A DNA stretch of 64,000 bases from Streptomyces camelliae. GTDB lineage: Bacteria; Actinomycetota; Actinomycetes; Streptomycetales; Streptomycetaceae. The translations under genes were made by a program, and so were the position numbers. Each line of letters opens with the position of its first letter. The stretch's first letter is position 1. This document shows, in pieces, positions 27,082-34,974 of this stretch. The notes beneath the pieces are model-generated. The model saw only the letters and a program-made list of their open reading frames with translations. It had not been told where the DNA came from and did no database searches. The stretch lies in assembly GCF_027625935.1 (NCBI RefSeq), contig NZ_CP115300.1, positions 3,224,001-3,288,000 on the forward strand. The letters are read 5' to 3'.

Positions 27082-28512
27082 GTGAGTGACACCCCATTCG
27101 GATTCGGCCTTCCGCCGGAGGAGCCGGACGACGGCGACGAGGGCAAGAAGAAGGACCAGCAGAGCGGTGGTGGTCAGGGACCGGCCAACCCGTTCGGCTT
27201 CGGCGGCCTGCCCGGAGCCGGGGGCTTGGGCGGTCCCGGCGCCGACAATCCGCTCGCAGCGATGTTCGGTTCCCTGAACCCCACCGACCTGGGCGCCGCG
27301 TTCCAGCAGCTCGGCCAGATGCTCTCCTACGAGGGCGGCCCGGTGAACTGGGAGATGGCCAAGCAGATCGCCCGCCAGACGGTCGCCCAGGGCAGCCCGG
27401 ACGGCACGAAGGACGCCAGCGTCGGCCCCTCCGAGCGCAAGGCCGTCGAGGAGGCCGTCCGCCTGGCCGACCTGTGGCTGGACGACGCGACGTCCCTGCC
27501 GTCGGGCTCCGCCTCGGCGGTGGCCTGGTCCCGCGCGGAATGGGTCGAGGCGACGCTGCCCGCGTGGCAGGAGCTGGTCGACCCGGTCGCCGAGCGGGTC
27601 GGCGCGGCCATGGGCGATGTCCTGCCGGAGGAGATGCAGGCCATGGCGGGCCCGCTGATCGGCATGATGCGCTCGATGGGCGGCGCCATGTTCGGCACGC
27701 AGATCGGTCAGGCCGTCGGCGTGCTCGCGGGTGAGGTCGTCGGCTCCACCGACATCGGCCTGCCGCTCGGCCCGGCCGGCAAGGCCGCGCTGCTCCCGGC
27801 CAACGTGGAGGCCTTCGGCAAGGACCTCGGTGTGCCGCAGGAGGAGGTGCGGCTGTATCTGGCCCTGCGCGAGGCGGCCCACCAGCGCCTGTTCGCGCAC
27901 GTGCCGTGGCTGCGCTCGCACCTGTTCGGCGCGGTCGACGGCTACGCGCGCGGGATCAAGGTCGACACCGCCAAGCTGGAGGACGTGGTCGGCCAGTTCG
28001 ACCCGCAGAACCCCGAGCAGCTGCAGGACGCGCTGCAGCAGGGCATGTTCCAGCCCGAGGACACGCCCGAGCAGAAGGCCGCCCTGGCGCGTCTGGAGAC
28101 GGCTCTGGCGCTTGTCGAGGGCTGGGTGGACGCGGTGGTGCACGCGGCCGCGAAGCCGCGGCTGTCGTCCGCCGACGCGCTGCGCGAGACCCTGCGCCGG
28201 CGCCGCGCGACCGGTGGCCCGGCGGAGCAGACGTTCGCCACGCTGATCGGCCTGGAGCTGCGCCCGCGCCGGCTGCGCGACGCCTCCCGCCTGTGGGCCT
28301 CGCTCACGGACGCGCGCGGGGTCGACGGCCGCGACGGCCTGTGGGCCCACCCGGACATGCTGCCGACGGCGACCGACCTGGACGACCCGGACGGCTTCGT
28401 GCACCGCGAGCAGCTGGACTTCTCCGAGCTGGACAAGATGCTCGGGGAAGCCGCCGACAAGCCCGACCTGCACAAGAAGGACGACGGCAGCAAGGGCGAC
28501 GACGCCGAGTGA
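27082..28512 (+). CDS. DUF2342 zinc-dependent metalloprotease-like protein, 476 aa
   Basis: Member of the actinobacterial zincin-like DUF2342 family. A disordered Gly/Asp/Lys-rich N-terminus (~60 residues) precedes a helical domain. Conserved segments include MAGPLIGMMRSMGGAMFGTQIGQA and LREAAHQRLFAHVPWLRSHL, the latter holding the likely Glu/His metal ligands. Proteolysis is assigned by family and not proven. The GTG at 27082 gives VSDTPFGFGLPPEEPDD. The stop overlaps the NUDIX gene's GTG as GTGA, so the two are coupled. Confidence 0.9.
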   Translation: MSDTPFGFGLPPEEPDDGDEGKKKDQQSGGGQGPANPFGFGGLPGAGGLGGPGADNPLAAMFGSLNPTDLGAAFQQLGQMLSYEGGPVNWEMAKQIARQTVAQGSPDGTKDASVGPSERKAVEEAVRLADLWLDDATSLPSGSASAVAWSRAEWVEATLPAWQELVDPVAERVGAAMGDVLPEEMQAMAGPLIGMMRSMGGAMFGTQIGQAVGVLAGEVVGSTDIGLPLGPAGKAALLPANVEAFGKDLGVPQEEVRLYLALREAAHQRLFAHVPWLRSHLFGAVDGYARGIKVDTAKLEDVVGQFDPQNPEQLQDALQQGMFQPEDTPEQKAALARLETALALVEGWVDAVVHAAAKPRLSSADALRETLRRRRATGGPAEQTFATLIGLELRPRRLRDASRLWASLTDARGVDGRDGLWAHPDMLPTATDLDDPDGFVHREQLDFSELDKMLGEAADKPDLHKKDDGSKGDDAE

Positions 28513-29030
28513 GCCTGTACGACGACGCGGTCCTCGTGCTGAAGGCGTACGAGGGCCAGGAAGAGCTGTGCCAGGCCTATCTGGACCATCTGGCGGCCCA
28601 CCCGGACGGCCTGTGGAAGGCATGTCACGCGGGCCACATCACGGCGAGCGCCCTGGTGATCGACCCCTCGCGCGAGCGCGTGCTGCTGACACTCCACAAG
28701 AAGCTCCGGATGTGGCTGCAGATGGGCGGCCACTGCGAGCCGGAGGACACCTCGCTGGAGGCGGCGGCCCTGCGGGAGGCGACCGAGGAGTCCGGCGTCG
28801 CCGGGCTGTCGCTGCTGCCCGGCGGCCCGGTCCGCCTGGACCGGCACCCGATCCCGGCGCCGTGTCACTGGCACTTCGACGTCCAGTACGCGGTCCTGGC
28901 CCCGCCGGGAGCGGTGCATACGATCAGCGACGAGTCCCTCGACCTGCGCTGGTTCGCCTACGACGAGGTGGCAGACGCAGCGGACGAGTCGGTCGTACGG
29001 CTGCTGGAAGCGACCCGCGCCAGGCTCTGA
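28509..29030 (+). CDS. NUDIX hydrolase, 173 aa
   Basis: The Nudix box is GGHCEPEDTSLEAAALREATEESG, carrying the REATEES metal-binding core, at residues ~77-100. The substrate, some nucleoside diphosphate-linked compound, is not predictable. The GTG start is inside the stop of the DUF2342 gene. The N-terminal ~45 residues (YDDAVLVLKAYEGQEELCQAYLDHLA) are helical and typical of the actinobacterial group found next to DUF2342. A hairpin terminator follows after four bases, and then the MITE-like element. Confidence 0.93.
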   Translation: MSLYDDAVLVLKAYEGQEELCQAYLDHLAAHPDGLWKACHAGHITASALVIDPSRERVLLTLHKKLRMWLQMGGHCEPEDTSLEAAALREATEESGVAGLSLLPGGPVRLDRHPIPAPCHWHFDVQYAVLAPPGAVHTISDESLDLRWFAYDEVADAADESVVRLLEATRARL

Positions 29031-29034
29031 CGGT

Positions 29035-29068
29035 GTGCGGGGTGGCCGCCTTCGCGGTCACCCCGCAC
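29035..29068 (+). terminator. Hairpin terminator of the DUF2342-NUDIX unit
   Basis: GTGCGGGGTGGCCGC (29035-29049) pairs with 29054-29068 with one G-U wobble, around a CTTC loop, four bases after the NUDIX stop. Confidence 0.75.
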
Positions 29069-29074
29069 CGGCGG

Positions 29075-29394
29075 CTAGGGGGTGTCGTTTGGATCAGGCC
29101 GGCCGTGACGAACGGTGCGGACCGGCCGACCCGAGCGGGCTCTGGTGCGTGCAGCTGCAAGGCGGAGGAGGCCGTGACATCAGCCGCTGCCGCGGCGGGC
29201 GACGCGATGGGGGTCCCCCGCGATGGGGGCCCCTCCCGCGCTGGGGGTCCCCCCGCGCGAGCGAAGCCGAGCGTGGGGGAGAAGCCGAGCGTGGGGGAGA
29301 AGCCGAGCGTGGGGGAGTCGGCGACCGACGACAACGCCGCAGATGTGCGTGTCAGGGCCCGCGACGCCGGGATGATCCAAACGACACCCCCTAG
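29075..29394. mobile_element. 320-bp MITE-like element with 22-bp perfect terminal inverted repeats
   Basis: The left end 29075-29096 begins CTAGGGGGTGTCGTTTGG. The right end 29373-29394 is its exact reverse complement over 22 bases. Both ends carry CTAG, which may be duplicated target or include a TA duplication. The interior has no plausible gene. It contains GGGGGTCCCCC-type palindromes and a three-copy 18-bp tandem repeat. The right-hand CTAG supplies the TAG stop of the AIM24 gene, so the insertion is placed exactly at that stop codon. A mobilising transposase is not in the window. Confidence 0.82.
29264..29317. repeat. Three 18-bp tandem repeats inside the MITE-like element
   Basis: AAGCCGAGCGTGGGGGAG is repeated exactly three times head to tail. 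The unit resembles the tail of common Streptomyces intergenic palindromes, so the element may have captured one and expanded it. Confidence 0.9.
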
Positions 29395-30146
29395 CTCCAG
29401 ACGTTCCCCTGGTTCTGCCCGCGCGCCCCCTGCTGGCCCATGCCGAACTGGGCGGCGATGCCCGACCCGATCACCGCGTTCTGCGGCGGCAGCAGCTCGC
29501 TGGGCTGGACGAGCGCGAACCCGGTCCCCATGAAGCTCAGCTCCCAGCCCTCACCGGTGTTGCCGCGCCGGCGCCACACCCCGGAGGAGTGCGTCTGGGC
29601 CTGCATCTGCACCCGCAGCCCCGTGGACCAGGCGACGATCGCGTCCGCGTCGCAGTTGACGTACCGGTCCGGCGTGACCTGCATCAGCAGCGGCGCGCCC
29701 GAGGTCATCAGGGCGACCTTGCCGTGCCCGGTGATGTTCAGCTGGTACTTCCCGGAGCCGGAGATGCCGTAGAGGCTGTCGACGGCGATGACCTCGTGGT
29801 GCAGCGAGGAGTCCATGGCGAGGACGTAGGAGCTGTCGACGGTCAGCCCGTCCTGCTCGACGTCCATGATGTGCACGTGCTGGGCGAGGTTGGCGAGGTA
29901 GACCGTGCCCTGTCCGTGACAGCGCATCAGGTCCAGGCCCTCGCCGGTGTACGCACGCGCGCGTGCCTGGTTGTTGCTCTGGTACTCGGCGTCGAACTCC
30001 ATCAGCCCCTGGTAGGCGACCATGCTGCCCTTGCGGGCGAGGATGTCGTCGTGGCCCTGCAGGGTGACGCGGAGCAGCTGTGAGTTCTGAAGGCTCCAGC
30101 GTTCCTGCGTCTGGAGGTCGTTGTGCGCGAAAAGCGGGCTCTGCAT
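29391..30146 (-). CDS. AIM24 family protein, 251 aa
   Basis: Third gene of an AIM24 operon. The AIM24 (PF01987-type) fold is a beta-rich domain, seen as repeated strands: DILARKGSMVAYQGLMEFD, GEGLDLMRCHGQGTVYLANLA, YVLAMDSSLHHEVIAV, YQLNITGHGKVALMTSGAP and ALVQPSELLP. There is no signal peptide. The start is the ATG at 30146 with GGGAG upstream. The stop TAG is part of the right inverted repeat of the MITE-like element. The biochemical role of bacterial AIM24 proteins is poorly known. Confidence 0.9.
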   Translation of the reverse strand: MQSPLFAHNDLQTQERWSLQNSQLLRVTLQGHDDILARKGSMVAYQGLMEFDAEYQSNNQARARAYTGEGLDLMRCHGQGTVYLANLAQHVHIMDVEQDGLTVDSSYVLAMDSSLHHEVIAVDSLYGISGSGKYQLNITGHGKVALMTSGAPLLMQVTPDRYVNCDADAIVAWSTGLRVQMQAQTHSSGVWRRRGNTGEGWELSFMGTGFALVQPSELLPPQNAVIGSGIAAQFGMGQQGARGQNQGNVWS

Positions 30147-30163
30147 GACGTTCTGGCTCCCCC

Positions 30164-30844
30164 TCAGCCCCGGATCCGGAGGCGGTCGGTGCTGTCCTCG
30201 CTGGGCTGGACGACGACGATGCCCTGGCCGGAGAAGGCCATCTGGTAGGCCTCGCCGCTGCCCCGGCCGATCAGCGACTGCGCCTTGAAGCTGCGCTTGC
30301 CCCGCACCTTCAGGTTCGGCGACCAGGCGACCAGCGCGTCGGGGTCGACGTACGTCTCGTCCTCGCCGCCGCCGCAGTCGACGACGATCGGCGTGCCCCG
30401 GGAGGTCAGCGCGACCCAGCCCTGCCCGGAGATCTTGGTGTTCCACAGCCCCTGCCCGGCGAACTTCGCCAGACCCTTGACCCGCTCCACGCCCCAGCTC
30501 AGGTGGGCGTCGAAGGCGAGGAGGTTGGTCGCGTTGACGGAAATGCCGTCGCCGTTGAGATTGATCACGACGACGTTGGCGCCGTAGTCGGCGAGGTAGA
30601 GCAGTCCGTCACCGGTGCACTTCATCAGGGGCGCGCCCTCGCCGGTGATCCAGTCCCGGGCGATCTGGCGCACGGCCGGCGGGTTCGGCTCGTACTGGAC
30701 GAAGCCTTCGTAGGCGACCATCGACCCCACGCGCGCGAGGAGGTCGTTTCCGGTCTGCATGGCGACCTTCAGCATGTGCTGGCCGTGGTTCTCCATGCGG
30801 GCGGTGACGGGTGCGGGGGCGTAGCCCGCGAGCGGCTGGTTCAT
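30164..30844 (-). CDS. AIM24 family protein, 226 aa
   Basis: Second AIM24 paralogue. Family strands are seen in NDLLARVGSMVAYEGFVQYE, GEGAPLMKCTGDGLLYLADYG, LLAFDAHLSWGVERVKGL and GQGIVVVQPSE. It is the shortest of the three and lacks extra domains. The gaps to its neighbours are 11 and 17 bases, with all three genes on one strand, so they form an operon. The divergence between the paralogues is considerable, which suggests different subunits rather than recent duplication. Confidence 0.9.
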   Translation of the reverse strand: MNQPLAGYAPAPVTARMENHGQHMLKVAMQTGNDLLARVGSMVAYEGFVQYEPNPPAVRQIARDWITGEGAPLMKCTGDGLLYLADYGANVVVINLNGDGISVNATNLLAFDAHLSWGVERVKGLAKFAGQGLWNTKISGQGWVALTSRGTPIVVDCGGGEDETYVDPDALVAWSPNLKVRGKRSFKAQSLIGRGSGEAYQMAFSGQGIVVVQPSEDSTDRLRIRG

Positions 30845-30855
30845 GACGGGCTCCC

Positions 30856-32649
30856 TCAGACCTCGTACGGCTGGACGACGATGAAGTTGCCGGGCGCCCC
30901 CCGGAACTGGAGGTTGACGCTCTCTCCGGTGTCGCCCGGGTAGGCGTTGCGGCGCATGCGGACCTGGCTGGAGACGATCACCTGGGAGGCGGCCGACCAG
31001 GCGACGACGGCGTTGCAGTCGGCGAAGGTGGTCGGCGTGACCGGCAGGACGACGGGCGTGCCGTGCGTCTTGACGACGATCGTCCCGGTGCCCTGGAACT
31101 GCATGGTGAACAGCGCGCCGCCGGGGATGCCGTGGCCCTCGATCCGGCGGACCTCGTGGTGCAGGCTCTCGTCGAAGGCGAGGACGTTCTCCGAGGACAC
31201 GCAGATCGCGTCGCCCTGGAGCTCGATGGGGTGCAGCTGGGTGGCGTTCTCGGCGAGGAACACCTGGCCCTGGCCGGTGCAGCGCATCAGCTGCATCTCC
31301 TGGCCGGTGGCGTGACCGACGATGCGCCCGGCGAATCCGGCGCCCTTGTAGCTGAAGTCGACCTTGCCCTGGTAAAGCACCATGCTGCCCTGCCGGGCCA
31401 GCACGGGCTGCCCGCCGATGCCGAGGTCGACCCGGACGAGCTTCTTGTTCTGCAGCGTCCAGCGCTGCCCGGTGGGCGTCTCCTTGAACATCTGGAGCGC
31501 GGCCGTGACCCCGGCACCGGCCTGCGGGGCGCCCTGCGGCACTCCGTAGCCGGCCGGCTGCTGCCCGGGGACCTGACCGTAGGGCTGCTGCTGGCCGTAG
31601 CCGGGGGGCATGGGGGCGCCCGGCTGGCCGCCGTAGGAGGGCTGCTGCTGCCCGTAGCCCGGCGGCATCGGCGCGCCCGGCTGACCGCCGTACGACGGCT
31701 GCTGCGGAGGCTGGCCGTACGGCTGCTGCTGAGGCGGCTTACCGTACGGCGCGGGGGCCGGGGCGGGCGGCTGGACCGTACCGGCGGCGGGCGGGCTCAG
31801 GGGGGCGATGACCGTGGGCGCGCCGTGCACGTTCGGCGCAGGGGCCGGGGGCGGGGTCTGGCCGGGCGGGATCTGACCGGGCTGCGGGGTGAAGCCCTGC
31901 GGGGGCGTGTGGCCGGTCGGTGCGGCGAAGCCCTGCGGGGGCGTGCCACCGGCCGGCGGGGCGAAGCCCTGGGCAGCGGCGGACTGTGGTGCGGGGGCGG
32001 GGGCGGCCGGGGCGGCGAACGCGGGCGGGGCTGTGGCCTGGGCGGGCGGGGCGAAGCCGGGGGCGGCGCCGGTCTGCGGCTGCTGCGGCTGCGACTGCTG
32101 CGGGGTGGCGGGGGCCTCCTCCTCCAGCACCTCGCCGCCGAAGTTCTTCAGCAGCGCCTCCAGACCACCGTCGAAGCCCTGTCCGACGGCGGCGAACCGC
32201 CACACGTCCTTGAGGTAGATGTCACCGAGCATCACGGCCCGCTCGGTGGAGAACTCCGCGCCGTTGAACGAGTACCGCGCGACCTCCTCGCCGCCCGCCA
32301 CGATGCGCAGGTAGCCGGGGGCGACCTGCGACATCTGCCCGGCGCCGTCGATGGTCGCGGTGAAGGACAGCTTGCGGATGTGCGAGGGGATCCGGTCCAG
32401 GGTGACCCGGAACGACTCCGTGTCGCCCGCCTGGGCACCCAGCAGTTGGAGGGACTCCTCGGGGGACTTCGGCTGGTTGAAGAAGACGAAGTACCGGTCG
32501 TCCGAGAGGCGCTCGTCGCCGTCCAGACCGAAGCAGCTGATGTCGAAGGTCAGTCCGGGGGCGGAGATCTGCACGCCTACGTACAGATCCGTGCCCGCCG
32601 TGAGGTCACTGATCCTGGCCTTGTGGCCCCGTTGGAATTCCCTGGCCAT
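30856..32649 (-). CDS. TerD-AIM24 fusion protein, 597 aa
   Basis: N-terminal TerD domain, residues ~1-180, with the TerD pattern DLYVGVQISAPGLTFDISCFGL, DDRYFVFFNQPKSPEES and the Asp-rich turns expected to bind calcium. A ~200-residue Pro/Gln/Gly linker follows (residues ~185-385), with two 19-residue repeats containing GGQPGAPMPPGYGQQQ. The C-terminal AIM24 domain spans residues ~390-597. The start is the ATG at 32649. TerD proteins belong to tellurite-resistance-type stress systems; AIM24 function is obscure. This gene leads the operon with two stand-alone AIM24 genes, so the three probably form one complex. Confidence 0.92.
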   Translation of the reverse strand: MAREFQRGHKARISDLTAGTDLYVGVQISAPGLTFDISCFGLDGDERLSDDRYFVFFNQPKSPEESLQLLGAQAGDTESFRVTLDRIPSHIRKLSFTATIDGAGQMSQVAPGYLRIVAGGEEVARYSFNGAEFSTERAVMLGDIYLKDVWRFAAVGQGFDGGLEALLKNFGGEVLEEEAPATPQQSQPQQPQTGAAPGFAPPAQATAPPAFAAPAAPAPAPQSAAAQGFAPPAGGTPPQGFAAPTGHTPPQGFTPQPGQIPPGQTPPPAPAPNVHGAPTVIAPLSPPAAGTVQPPAPAPAPYGKPPQQQPYGQPPQQPSYGGQPGAPMPPGYGQQQPSYGGQPGAPMPPGYGQQQPYGQVPGQQPAGYGVPQGAPQAGAGVTAALQMFKETPTGQRWTLQNKKLVRVDLGIGGQPVLARQGSMVLYQGKVDFSYKGAGFAGRIVGHATGQEMQLMRCTGQGQVFLAENATQLHPIELQGDAICVSSENVLAFDESLHHEVRRIEGHGIPGGALFTMQFQGTGTIVVKTHGTPVVLPVTPTTFADCNAVVAWSAASQVIVSSQVRMRRNAYPGDTGESVNLQFRGAPGNFIVVQPYEV

Positions 32650-32778
32650 GCGTTACGACCGTCCCCCATCCCGAATGTGAGTGCGTCGCGCCAGGCTAAC
32701 GGCAAAGTCCGACAACGGACGCAGCCGGTACAGACCCGGTACACAACCCGCGCAGGGGGCGGACGTACGGCCTCCGGC

Positions 32779-33375
32779 TCACTCCCCGCGCGCGCCGGGC
32801 ACATGCGGCAGCCGTTCGGCCGCGACCACCCCTTCGAGATAGCCACGGGCCCGCTCGGTACGCGGATAGGCCTCCAAGAGCCGCCAGAAGTCCGGCCCAT
32901 GACCGGGCACCAGCAGATGCGCCAGCTCATGGCAGAGGACGTAGTCGACGACGTACTCGGGCATCCCCTGCAGCCGGTGCGAGAGCCGGATGCTGCCCTC
33001 GGCCGGCGTACACGAACCCCAGCGGGTGTTCTGGTTGGTGACCCAGCGCACGGAGGCGGGGCGCGCCCGGCCGTCGAAGTACTGCGCCGACAGCCGCTCG
33101 GCACGCTCGGCCAGCTCGGCGTCGCCGAGGACCCGTTTGCTCTCCTGGGCGGCGAGTTTGTCGAGCATGACGGTGATCCAGCGCTGCTCCTCCGCCTTGG
33201 ACATCCGGGCGGGGATCAGTACGACGGTGCGATCGCCCTCGCGGTACGCGGAGACCGTCCGGCGGCGCCGGGCACTCCTGCGGACCTCGATCGCGCTCGC
33301 CCCCGAGCCGCTGGGCGGCTGGCTCGTCGTGCTGCGCTGTGGCTTTCCGGCGCGGTGCAGTGGGTCGGCGGGCAC
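32779..33375 (-). CDS. YgjP/WLM-type zinc metallohydrolase, 198 aa
   Basis: Member of the M48-related YgjP (DUF45) family. The metal motif is CHELAHLLVPGHGPDFW near residue 145, preceded by the family marker NQNTRWGSCTPAEGSIRLSHRL. The N-terminal half (EVRRSARRRRTVSAYREGDRTVVLIPARMS) is the YgjP substrate-side region. The start is the GTG at 33375. It is a cytosolic protein of unknown substrate, possibly peptidase-like. It lies upstream of the TerD-AIM24 operon with a 129-bp gap, so it has separate control. Confidence 0.9.
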   Translation of the reverse strand: MPADPLHRAGKPQRSTTSQPPSGSGASAIEVRRSARRRRTVSAYREGDRTVVLIPARMSKAEEQRWITVMLDKLAAQESKRVLGDAELAERAERLSAQYFDGRARPASVRWVTNQNTRWGSCTPAEGSIRLSHRLQGMPEYVVDYVLCHELAHLLVPGHGPDFWRLLEAYPRTERARGYLEGVVAAERLPHVPGARGE

Positions 33376-33711
33376 GCCCCGACGTTACCCGGTGGGCCCG
33401 GGCAAAGTCCCGGCTCCGGGACGGTTCGCTGCCGATCCCCCACCATGCGTCTGATTCCTATGATTCCTACGACTGATCCGCACATCCGGTTTGCACGGCT
33501 CCGCTCCCGGCCGCCCGATCCACTTCCGACCGTCTCATACGACAAACACCCCTGCCCTGTGGATAACTCCCGGCACGGGTCGGGCGGGAACGGCATGCTG
33601 GCATTCGTCGGCGGGGCACGACCGGCTCCACCGGCGACAAGGACGTCCGGCGATCTTCCAAGGAGACTCCAGGGACGTTCCGGAGGATCCTTCAACGGAC
33701 GGGGGACAGTC
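33376..33711. other. 336-bp intergenic region with a DnaA-box-like site
   Basis: No gene is supported here. The region separates the divergent YgjP and ThiF-like genes, so it must hold both promoters. A TGTGGATAA at 33558-33566 is the reverse complement of the DnaA box TTATCCACA. A short direct repeat (GATTCCTATGATTCCTACGA) lies near 33452. Ribosome site GGGGGAC precedes the ThiF-like start. Confidence 0.5.
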
Positions 33712-34974
33712 ATGCATCCGGTGATGAAGCCCGCGCTGCGGCGTGGCTGGCGCGATCGCGACACGGTGCAGTTCGGGATGACTCCGGCGCACGCGGTGAC
33801 GCTGGGACCGGTGGACGCGACGACACGCGGCTTCCTGGATCTGCTCAACGGCACGCGCGGACTGCCGCTGCTGCGCGAGGAGGGCCACCGCATGGAACTG
33901 CCGGCCGACCGGGTCGACACCCTGCTGAAGCGGCTCACCCGGGCCGGCCTCGTCGACGACGCGCGCGGCGGCGGACCGGCCGCGGACGCGCTGCGCGCAC
34001 AGGACCACGTCCTGCAGCGGCTGCGCCCGGACCTCACCTCGCTGTCCCTGACCACGGCCGAGCCGGGCGGTGCGCTCGCCCGCCTCGCCGCCCGCCGCGC
34101 GCTCAGAGTGCGGGTGGAGGGCGCGGGACGGGTCGGCGCCGTGCTGGCATCGGTGCTGTCGGGCGCCGGCATCGGCGAGGTGGATGTGCGCGACACCGGA
34201 CACGTGGAGCCCTGGGACGTGGCCCCGGGCGGACTGCCCGCCGACGCGGTCGGCGAGCGCCGCGACGCGGCGGCGCGGGCCGCCGTCCGCCGCGCGGCAC
34301 CGGACCGCCCTCGGCGCCACGCCCACTCCCCCGGATCCGGCGCCCGCGAACCCGGCCTCTCCCTGGTGATCCTCACACCCCGCGACGACGTGAGCGTGTA
34401 CGCACCGGACCCGGTCGCGACCGAGCCCCTGATGGCCTCCGGAACACCCCATCTGTACGCCGGTGTCGTGGAGGGCACGGGTGTCGTCGGACCGCTGGTC
34501 CTGCCCGGCGGGTCCGGCTGCGCCGGCTGTCTGCACTTCGACCGTGCGGACCGGGATCCGGCCTGGCCCCGGCTGATCGCACAGTGGCGGTCCGCGCCGG
34601 CCCGCCGGGTCGGGGCCTGCGATCTGGCGCTGGCCACGGCGGTCGCCGGACTGGCCGCGGCACACGCGCTGGCCTTCCTCGACGGGCGGTCGCCGTCCGG
34701 CACCGGGGCCCGCTGGGAGGCTTCTCTGCCCGGCCTGGACTGGTCCGCCCGACCGGTCCGGCCGCATCCGGCGTGCGGGTGCGGTGCGGCGGAGAAATCC
34801 ACCGGGAAGACCAAGAAGAAGAACGGGAGGCAGGCCGGGGAGAAAGCCAAGGGGGAGCACGTCTCAACCAACGAGAAGCCACGCGCGACAATGGCGGTGC
34901 AACGGCCGTCGACGGAGCGACGATGCGAAACGGGCGCGGCGCGGCCGACTGGGACTTGGAGGGCGCATGTCTGA
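33712..34974 (+). CDS. ThiF/E1-like family protein, 420 aa
   Basis: A helical N-terminal region (~residues 1-120) precedes a Rossmann-like E1 segment (LRVRVEGAGRVGAVLASVLSGAGIGEVDVRD), where the ATP-binding glycine loop is weaker than in MoeB/ThiF. Paired cysteines follow in GSGCAGCLHFDRAD and HPACGCGA, possible zinc ligands. The C-terminal tail is Lys-rich (KSTGKTKKKNGRQAGEKAKGE) and probably disordered. Adenylation of a ubiquitin-like protein or peptide is possible but not shown. The stop overlaps the ABC1 kinase start by eight bases. Mycobacteria keep a similar gene next to the ABC1 gene and whiB7. Confidence 0.78.
   Translation: MHPVMKPALRRGWRDRDTVQFGMTPAHAVTLGPVDATTRGFLDLLNGTRGLPLLREEGHRMELPADRVDTLLKRLTRAGLVDDARGGGPAADALRAQDHVLQRLRPDLTSLSLTTAEPGGALARLAARRALRVRVEGAGRVGAVLASVLSGAGIGEVDVRDTGHVEPWDVAPGGLPADAVGERRDAAARAAVRRAAPDRPRRHAHSPGSGAREPGLSLVILTPRDDVSVYAPDPVATEPLMASGTPHLYAGVVEGTGVVGPLVLPGGSGCAGCLHFDRADRDPAWPRLIAQWRSAPARRVGACDLALATAVAGLAAAHALAFLDGRSPSGTGARWEASLPGLDWSARPVRPHPACGCGAAEKSTGKTKKKNGRQAGEKAKGEHVSTNEKPRATMAVQRPSTERRCETGAARPTGTWRAHV

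Noticed and set aside
29075..29394. Complete insertion sequence
   Set aside because: The interior is too short for a transposase and has no supported ORF, so it is called a non-autonomous element.
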